Below are positions 52,801-62,500 of a DNA stretch of 64,000 nt, piece by piece. Under the pieces are notes generated by a model. The model saw nothing but the letters and a program-made list of their open reading frames with translations, did no database searches and had not been told where the DNA came from. Position 1 is the stretch's first letter. Every line of letters starts with the position of its first letter. The DNA lies in NCBI GenBank assembly GCA_039621445.1, contig CP154954.1:48897847-48961846 (forward strand), in the 5' to 3' direction. A program made the translations under genes and the position numbers. Source of the DNA: Euglena gracilis (lineage: Eukaryota > Euglenida > Euglenophyceae > Euglenales).

Positions 52801-55800
52801 AGAATCTTAATCCTAACCCTAATCCTTCAAATAACGCTGTGAATTCATTTTTCCAAAAAAAAACAGAAACGGAATCGGTAGATTTCACAGTGCTCGGACG
52901 GGAATGGGAGGTTCGCGGCCCAACCAGGGTTCGATATAAGGAGGGCGTACATGGTTTAGGTGGGGGGGGGTGTCCCCCCCACCCCCCCCCCTCCTCGCCC
53001 GCAGGGGGGGGGGTCCGGCCCCCCCCCCCCCCACCTGCAAGGGGGGTCCGGACCGACCCTCGGGGGGTACCCGGGACCCCCCCCCCCAAAAAGGGTCAAT
53101 TTTTTTCCTCCGGCGCTTCGCGCCGAAAATTTTTTGCATTTTTGGCCAATTTTTGCCCAAAAAGTGCCCAAAATGGCACTTTTGGTCGTTTTGGGGGTCA
53201 AAATTTTTCGGTCACCCTCACCGCGCCACTGTTTAGGTGGGGGGGGGTGTCCCCCCACCCCCCCCCCTCCTGGCCCGCGGGGGGGGGGGTCCGCACCCCC
53301 CCCCCTCTCCTTATATCGAACCCTGGGCCCAACCAATAAAAAAGTGATTTGGTTGGGTCGCGGCCGGCCGCGGCACCCACCTCCCACAAACCAACCTCCC
53401 ATGACATCCCAGCCTTTGGCACAGGACAGAAGAGTTGCTCATCCCCCCTCCCCAGCCTCTCCGTCTAGCTGCATCCCTTGCCCCCGAAAAAAGAACCCCC
53501 AGGAGGCCTGAACGTTGTGAAGAGTCGCCAACAGGCTCGGAAGGGAAAGACCCACTGATTTAAGTGGGTCTTTCTATCAGAAGATCAACACTGAGAAATA
53601 AATGGTGTCTACCTCGAAATTAGTGTAAAAAAATAAGGAAGCAAAATATGTCAAAACACTCGAACAAAGAGCACATGCGAGTTTTGCCCAGAAGGTTCAT
53701 TCCACCAAGTAAAATAAACCCGTCTAACTAGTTTCCCCCCCCCATGGGATCGCCCATTTCGAACCATTTTGGGCTGGTTTGTGCCAGCGCGAGCAAGTAA
53801 GTTTGTGTCATTTTTAAATTGTTTTGAAAGAGTTTTTGAAAGAGTTTTTGAAAGAGTTTTGCACATGTTTTGAGTTGTTGTTGTTGTTTTTTTGGCCATT
53901 CCTTGCCGTCCTGTCATTTTTTTACCATTTTTAAGCCATTTTGGGTCCTTTTTGACCCTTTTGGACCATTTTGGTTCCACTTTGGGGCTTTTTGGGATTT
54001 CGCCTCGTTCTCCCAGGCACTGCAGTGGATGCGAGTCTTAAACCTCCCCCCCCAAAAAGACCCCGGTCTTAAACCCCCCTCCAAATATAAAACCCCCCAA
54101 ATATAAAGCCCCCCCCCCCTGGGGGTTTGGTTTTGCCACCCAAATATAAAGCCCCCCCCCCCCTTGACCTGGAGCCAGACGCTGGTGCCAGTCATGAAAA
54201 AGTTGGATACAACAAAGCTGGATACAACATTTTTTTCACCAGAAATGCTCCATTTTGGATAAGAATTGCACATTTCTGTGAAAAATTGGAGGTACACAAT
54301 GAAAATTTGGCATAAAATTTGTATTTGGTCACAAGTGAAGGCCGCCGAAGGTCATAGAGGCCACCCGAAAAAGTTTGATTTCCCCAAAATATAAACCCCC
54401 CCAAATATAAAGCCCCCCCCCCCCTGAGGGCCTTGAAATCCCGTCCAAATATAAAGCCGGGGGGAGCTTTATATTTGGAGGGGGTTATTTTTGGGTCCGT
54501 TGCTGGAAACCTCCATGTCTTATTTTTTTGATTTTTTCTTGGTGGCCCAGACCCGAAAAAACATCATTTTTCAGGTTTCCAAAAACATTAAAATTTTTCC
54601 TTCAGCGCTTCGCGCCATGTGTAAATTGGTGTAAGTTGACATTTGGCATGTTTTTTCGCACTTCAAAAATCTGAAAATTTTTGAAATTTCATCATTTTTG
54701 TGTGCGAAATTGGGGTTTTTGGTAATTTTTCAGGGAAGATTTTCATCGTCTTCGGCGCTTCGCGCCGTCAGGGGGCCTTAATTTTTTGGGGGGTCTTGTT
54801 TTTAGGATTTTTGCTCGGTCGGCCCATGGGGGGTCTTATTTTGGGGGGGTCAAATTTGGGGGGGGGGGTTAGAGTGGAGGCAGCTATTGTAAAACCCCCC
54901 TCCCTAATAAGTGCGCAGTGCCCTAATTGTGCGCAGTGCCTTAATAAGTGCGCACCCCTTGGTGTCTGAAACTACGTCCTTAAATTTGCGCACCCGTGCA
55001 CTTATTAAGGGGGGTTTAATGAATGTGGGTTCTGGAGTGGATGCGAGCAGTGGAATGGATGCAGATGCAGTGGATGCAGGTGCTGGAGAAGATGCAGCTT
55101 ATGAGAAAAACCTTTAATGAAACACAAATTGTTTTGGTGTCCAAACAATCAAAAAAGACGGCCGTTGGCCGCTGTTTGCGCATGTAATATCGTTGACAGC
55201 AAAAAAATCAATAAAATTATTTGATCAAACCCTTGAGCGTCCACAAAAAGACTAAAGGCAAGGTGACCGGCCAATGAACCATTCCGGTCAAATCCGGCAT
55301 CACGCCCTGCCGGCAGCTTACGGAGGTGTACATGGCGGACCGCGCGCAGGTGTTGTACAGGGCCCATCCGCGCAACCGGTTCCGTGCCTCCCCCCTGCCT
55401 GCCTCAATGCAGAGAAGGGGTCACTGGGTCCAGACGTGGGCCAGCCGGGTGGCCGTGCCAAACGGTGATATGAGGTGGTGGGTGCCATCCCCCTTGCCCC
55501 CCACCCACACCCCTTTCTCCATAAAAGCAGTCAGATTTTGTTTCCCAGCAGAAGATCTGAAGGTGGAAAAAAAGCAAAAGAAACAAACAATGTTATTTTG
55601 ACCTCACAATCTTTTGAGGAAGAAACCACATTTCAAGTCATCCGCTGGATGATGTTCGCATTTAATTCCCAAAACAAAAATCCGACGAGGTGCCTGCCTG
55701 CAAGGATATCCAATCACTCTGCGCCAAGGGCCCCTGCCCCCCGTTCAGCTACGCGGCAGGCTCCCTCGCCACCCCGGCCGCGGTGGCTGTGGCGCTGGGG

Positions 55801-56490
55801 GCCAACCAGTTCGTGGCGGTGCGGCGGCCGGGGCTGGCGCCGGCGGCGGGGACGGCGACGCTTCTGTTCGCGGGGGTGGCCCTGGCGGTGGTCAGTCAGT
55901 ATGACCTCGTGCTGGACGTGCCGACGCTGGCCCGCATCCTGGAGGGCGACATCCGGACCTGCCCAGGGACGGGGGAGGGCAGATGGGGGGCTTTCCGACG
56001 CGTTCAATGTTGCGTGCGCAATTATTCAAACGGTGTGTGGTCAAGCGTATGTTGCCATTGATGAGAGTTAAAACTGCCACCTCTTTGTGTGTGGTCATCA
56101 ATTTGAGGATACCATTGTGAAGGAAGTGCTGTGAGACTGTTAAATCTTTCTGTGTTTCTGCTTTTCTGTGTTTTGGTTGCTTGTATTTGTGCTTTCCCCC
56201 TATTCTGCCTATTCTGCTTGTTCTGTTGTTCCTTGTGTGTACGAAGGCCCCACAGCCCCATATGCCACCACGATGCTGCAACCAGCCAAAAGCTGCAGGC
56301 ACTGGAACCTCCCCCCCTCTGCCAGGGGTCGCATCCAGCGCTGGGGGCCCTAAACCCAGCTGGGTTCCAAGATCCGATGGGCAACAACATCACGAACTCT
56401 GCTCAGGCGACCACTCCGCTTCTATTGAAGAAGGTCATTTTGTTCTCTCCCTCTTCGGGAATGCATTTGCAGAACACGTGCACACTGAAC

Positions 56491-56559
<69 letters not shown>

Positions 56560-56562
56560 TCA

Positions 56563-56599
<37 letters not shown>

Positions 56600-59500
56600 C
56601 ACACACACTCACACACACACACACACAGCACACACACAGCACAGCACACACACCACCCTCACCACCTAGACATATTTTTTTCTTCCAAATCGTCGTCCAC
56701 TGAATTTGGAGTGATACCAGCGCGGTCCATAAGGGATGGGAAGTGCATTTTTCAAGGACCACCCGTTGAGGACCGCCCTTGGGCTCAGGGCCAGCCGACC
56801 ACATGGGGCCAACACAGTTGGGGTCAACAACCCATACTGTGTTGACCCCGTTCAATGCAGTAGGGTTTGAACAGGGTCAAAAATTAAAAGGTCGAAAAAC
56901 ACATTTTTTTGACACTTTGGGTGGATGGAGGATGGTCCAAAATTGCCAGAAATCACTTTTCCCCCGAAGTTAAATGTGTTTTTTTTTGCCATTTTTTTCG
57001 GCCATTTTCCCCTGTGGATTTTTTATTGAATGTGTTGGGATGGGTTTTTTTTTTGCTTCAGCACCCCCCTGAGTGATGCTGGCTAAAATGTCTTCCCTGT
57101 CTTCTTACACTTTTCGCAACACATGTGCAAGCTTTTTGTGCATAGTTGTGTGAAAAATGCACCACTGACGGGTTCCCATTTATCATGTTTCGGTGCCAGA
57201 GACACCGTGTCTCGGTGCCAGACACCGGGCGAGATGCCTGGGACCAGCATTGTCTTGTTCTGTGGCCCACATGGGCCCTCATCTTCCTCCGTCTGGTGCC
57301 CTTCGGTCGCCATGGCATAAGAGCAAGGGGCGCCGTCCAGTGACCCTCCATACACCATTCCAAAAGCCTTCTTGGTGCTCTGGATTGATGCGGTGAGACG
57401 ATGTTGAAGTTTTCCCTAAGCTTGTAGGCGTAAAGCCGCCAGATCCCTTCGGCCCTGTAACCTCTCTCTTCACGGTGTGGACCAGGGGAAGGTGGGTACC
57501 CCTGCGACTTGGATGCTGGCCCAGGCCCAACGTGTTACTCTGACAGCTTTTTTGAGACATATGAGGCTGCTCAGCCTGTTTTGCCTTTGACCCTCGCTAC
57601 ATACCCATTCATGTCTTTATTCCCCGATGCATCCTGTGTGTCTTTTTGCTCCCATCGCATAAATGAAGGGCAGTTTTATGTGAAGGTGTGTTTGGCGATT
57701 TAATTCCAGGAAACTGCAAGCAAATGTACATAATCTGCTTGGTTCAAAAGACAAGCACCTGTGGCGCATCTGGGATATTTACCCCGGGTATCCCGTTCCT
57801 ATCCTCCAAAATTCAATCGAAATAAAAAAATTTTAAAAAAAGAAATCCCAAAAAAAAAACAAATGAAAGATCACGGCACACAAAAAAGATGAGGCAAATG
57901 TCTTTGCTGCACGACATCGAATGTGGTGTGAATCATCTGTGGCAATTTAGAAACCCCCGTCAGGGCGTAGCTTAAGAAAATTTGAGGCTGGAAAATTTGG
58001 GCTGGCTGGAAAAAGGCTGCTGGCTGACCTCCCCCTCCCCACACCCCACAGGCGGGCTGGAGCTGGGCCCAACCTGGGTCGAACCGGGTACCAAAAAATC
58101 GAAGTTGCAAAAATGTCCAAAAAAACTGCCAATTATGCAATAAATTAGTTTTTTTAAAACCCCAAATTTGCCCTGGCCGGCCCTTTTCTGGCCCATTTTC
58201 GCCCATTTTTTTGGTCCATTTTTGCACCCATTTTTGCAAAAAGCCCGTCACTGCCCAGCTGCCCTTCGGGCAACTGGAAATAAATAAAACTCATTGATGG
58301 GGGGGTCCCGGGCTGGAAAATGGCTGCTGGCTGGCTGGGGGTTGTTATAAAATGCCCTGACCTCCGCAGGGGGGGTGGGGCGAACTGAAGCCTCTATTAT
58401 TATATTAGACCGACCCCGGAATTTGACTAAAGTCATCTATGCACATCCCAAATGGAGAAAATTTGGCTGAAACTTGTACCTGCACGTAGCAGAAGCCCCG
58501 GAATGAACCTGCCCCCCCCCCCACCCCACTTATAACCCCCCATCCCAGAAAACCCCACTGATAAGCTCCCAATCCCTGTACTCAATCACCGAACCTCGGC
58601 AACCCCCCTAGAAGGAAAAAGCGCGCCAATAAAACCAGGTGATCGGCATGCCCACCAACCTCCGAGACATAAACCATAATGCCCCCCTATTTTGGACTCT
58701 GCGGATCCGCTGCCTCGATTTAACCCCCCCTGTGCCCGTGCCGACCACCAAAACGGGGTCCTTTAACCCCCTGGGGGTTATCAGTGGGGCAGTCCCATGG
58801 GCAGTGTTTTGAGGTGGTTATGGGACGTAATGTGCCTGGAGGTGTCCTCCGAGAAATCTCTCCATTTGGTTTCCAAGAGGTCTTTTGCGGGCCAAAGGAA
58901 CGACAACGAGCTCTCCGCCCCCCCCCCCATTTCGGCCAGGCAGGCCGGACGGCCTCGGCGCGATGGGACAGCACGAGCCGAACTTCACCGGCGCCGCCCT
59001 CCTGGTGGCCCAGCGCTTTGGCACAGAGCAGCAGCTTCGGACGATGGTGGCAGGCACGCCCTTCACCCTGGGCATCACCACCTCGGGTGGCGAGTTTGGC
59101 GGTGATGTCAAGCTGGCCAGGCGTGTTGTTTTTCTGATGCTTGTGCGTGCATGTGTGTGTATGTGGTGTGGTATGTGCGTGTGTGTGGTGTGCCTGTGTG
59201 TATATTTGTTGTTGTTTTTTTGCATAATTGGCAGTTGTTTTAGACTCTATTGCAGTTTCAATTTTTTTATTGGTACCTGGTTCTACTCCGGGTCAGGCCC
59301 AGTTCGGGGCTTTGTCTGGGGTCAGGGGTTTTTTTTTAGACTTGGACCCCTGGGGCAGCTCACCTCCAACTATTGCACTCTGGACAAGTGACGGCAAAGG
59401 AACGTTGTCCTTTTTTTTCTTTTGGAAGACTTCCTGTCATGTCTCCTGTGTTACGTACCACCTTTGTAAGGAGCTTCAAGATGTCGGACTGCAAGCACAA

Positions 59501-62500
59501 AGAGAATGGGTGCATAAGTAGGTTCGAATTCAAAACACGCCAGGCGGAAAGGCCCCCGGTCTTAAAAAAAAACCCCTTTCTGGGGTCCAAAGACCCGAAC
59601 CAGGCCCAACCCGGAGTCGACCTGGGGGGGGGGAGGTCAGCTTGCACCTGAGGTGGACCTCCCGGGGGGGGGGGGGCGTTAAAGACGCTGTCACCACCTT
59701 GCAGGTAACAGGCCCCCTGGTGCCAAATGGTGGTGCGTATGGAGCAAAGGGCGCCTCCGCCCCCCCCCCCCACAGGCTTCGCCGGCCAGAGGGGACGCTG
59801 GTGGCCCCCGCCCCGGCCTCCATCTTGGCGTGCGCCTCGGCTGCCGCGTCGTACGCCCTCCCCGCCCGGGCCACCGCCGCGCACTGTGGGTGTGTGGCAG
59901 GGGTTTTTTTTGAGCCGGAGGGGACCCACCCCCCGGGGAGTCCAGCCAGCACCTCCTAGCCGCGCTGCGCCTTTCCCCCCCGGGGTCCGCTGAAATCTAG
60001 TTTGGGACAGCCTGGAGAAGCTTGGCTGGACCGAAAAAAGCACAAAGCTTTTGGCACAAAACTTTGGAAAAAGGAGGTCAACAATGGCTAAAGAATGGCA
60101 GTTTTGGGTGGTTTTTGCCCCCCCCCAAATTTTGGCTTAAAAACGCCCACCCTGCTGGATTTGGGCTTTTTTTTAGGCATTTTTGGGGGGGGTACCTTCG
60201 GGTCCAGCTCCCACCCAGCCGGATCCCCCACCCTGTACCAGACCATTGCTTAACACCTGTCCCACCCCCCCCCCCCCGGGGGTGACTGACTGGTTTTTTC
60301 AGAGTGACTGGCTGGTTTTTTGGCCGTGACCCCCCTCCCCCGGGGTGGGGTAGGCCCGAAATCACCCAAAAGTGGCTGAGTGGCGAACCGGCGCCGAAGG
60401 TGCCGGAGAAAATTTTGGCCAAAAGTGGCTTTGAAAAGCCAAAAAGTGACTGGTTTTCCTGAGTGGCCGATCCCCCCGGGGGGGGGGGTAAAGTGACTGA
60501 CTGGCTTGGCCGAAAAAGTGACTGACTGGTTTTTTTCAGAGTGGAAAGTGACCCCCCTCCCGGGGGGGGGGGGTCGCTAAGCAATGGTATGCCCTGGACC
60601 CCCACTCCCCTAGGGGGGGCCGGCCAGTACCTTTTTCCAGTCGGCCTGTGGGACCCCTGGGGTCCTTACCCCCTCCTTGTCTAAGCACCCCCTTGTCAAA
60701 GCCCCCCCAGTTCTTCCCATCTTGTTCCGGTTCTTGACAAGGGGGGGTAAGAAAACCCCTGGTGTGTGGTGTGGTGCCGCCCTCGCCCTTGTCCATCGTG
60801 GTGGGGCAGGGGAGAGGGTTGCTCTGGCCCGCCTCGGCCGGGCTCGACCTGGGCGCCTCCGCGGACCCCGCCTGCTACCCGCTCTCCGACACGGTGTACT
60901 TTGTGGTCCGGCCTGTGCCGCTGTGAGGATGGGCGCCCCGTTGCCTGTTCCGCTCCCCAATGCAGGGGGCGAGGGCACTTGCCCGCTCCCTGGTGGTTAT
61001 CCACACTGGGCAAAATGATACTCTGGGATGGCTTTTGTCCAAGGAGTGCCCATGCCCACCTTTCTCCCCCTTAGTTGCACTAAGGCTTCTTGTCTGTTTA
61101 TGGCCGCTAAATTCGCTTCTGGCCCAGTTTGCTGTGCGGTGAGTGGCCAGGGACCCCTTACACCAGTGCTCTTTTGTTGCTCCGCCTGGCCGGGTGAGCA
61201 ACTCTGGTGTAATTCCAGCGCTGTAGGGACATGCACTCACCTTGTGTGGTTGGTGTGGTTCCCGTGGGTGGGTCTACACCCTTGTGCCCCAGTGCTGCTC
61301 TTGCCTCCTGCCCTCTTCCCACTTTTCTGTGTGGGGGATGCATGGTGCGGGAACAACGCCATGACTTGAATAATTCCAGTGTGGCCTCACGGTCCCGCGG
61401 CTTCGGTAAACCCGGGTTACCAAGTCTCGGCCTTAGGGCGGGTGGCGGGTGGGTAGTGTGCTGCTTTCTCCCCCTCCGTGATCGCAGGTCGCCCCTTGAC
61501 GCACCCTTGGGCTGGAGGCGGGAAACGCAGGAGACAAGGCTTATGCTGTCCCTACACCCATGAACCTCCCGTCTGGGAAACTGTCGCCAGACAAGTTAGC
61601 CAGGACGGGATATAGAAAAGTCCCTGTGAGGCCAGGGGAGCAGAGAGGGCAGGCAAAATTTTTGGTTGGGAAGCCAACAGGTTCCCAACCCCTCCGCGAG
61701 GTTGGCTGCCAACAGCTTAAAGAGCTTTTGTCAAAATAATTGTGACCCGGAGCTCGTCAACACCTTTCCGCATGTTGTCACCTCGGACAATGATTTTTTT
61801 AATAAAATTTATATTTAAATACTTCTCGGGGCACTGGGTCTTGGGCACTTTTGCCCATGTGTGTGCTCATTAATGCTGAACACGCTGGATCAAGGCCTGT
61901 GAAACCATTGCCAACGGCGTCCGGTTTGAAAATGTCGGAAAAGACCAGTTTGATCAGCACAGCATTTTCCTCAAAAAAAAACCGCAACCGAACGCCGGAT
62001 GCCACACCTCCATGCACCCCCCCCCCCGTCTGCGCTTTTCATTTGTGCCGAGCGTGGCCAGAGCCCACCGGGGTTCCCACAGCGGCGCATGGCAGACACC
62101 CCAGTGCGACCGTCCCTCCGCCGCCGCTCTCGACACGGAATCCGTGGCCTTCCTGCGGTGGGCCTTCGGGGCTGACAGCCTCGCCGCCGCCCTCGAGGAC
62201 GCAGGGCTCGCACCGCTGGCCACCGCGTCCCCCGCTGTGGTGGCGGCCAACGACCAGCCGACTCCCCTGCCCCGTCCGGTGGGGGGAGGCAGAGACCTGT
62301 GCGAACCCATTCGGGGTCTGGCCCCCACCCCTTCAGGTGGGGGTGCTTTTCAGGAACTCCTGGGTTGGCCGGCCACAGGTGCCGCCGCTGTTCCGGCTGG
62401 CAGTGTGGGTGACATCGCCGGGGCAGGGGTGTCCTTGCGGCATTGCTGGTGTTGAGTTGCACGCCTGCTCCGGGCAGTTCATTCAGGAAGCTTCTTTCAT

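Noticed and set aside
56370-56480. VPRSDGQQHH peptide resembling the PstS RSDGSGTT loop for module 2
   Set aside because: The match stops after RSDG, the surroundings are AT-mixed intron-like sequence, and no convincing splice borders were seen.
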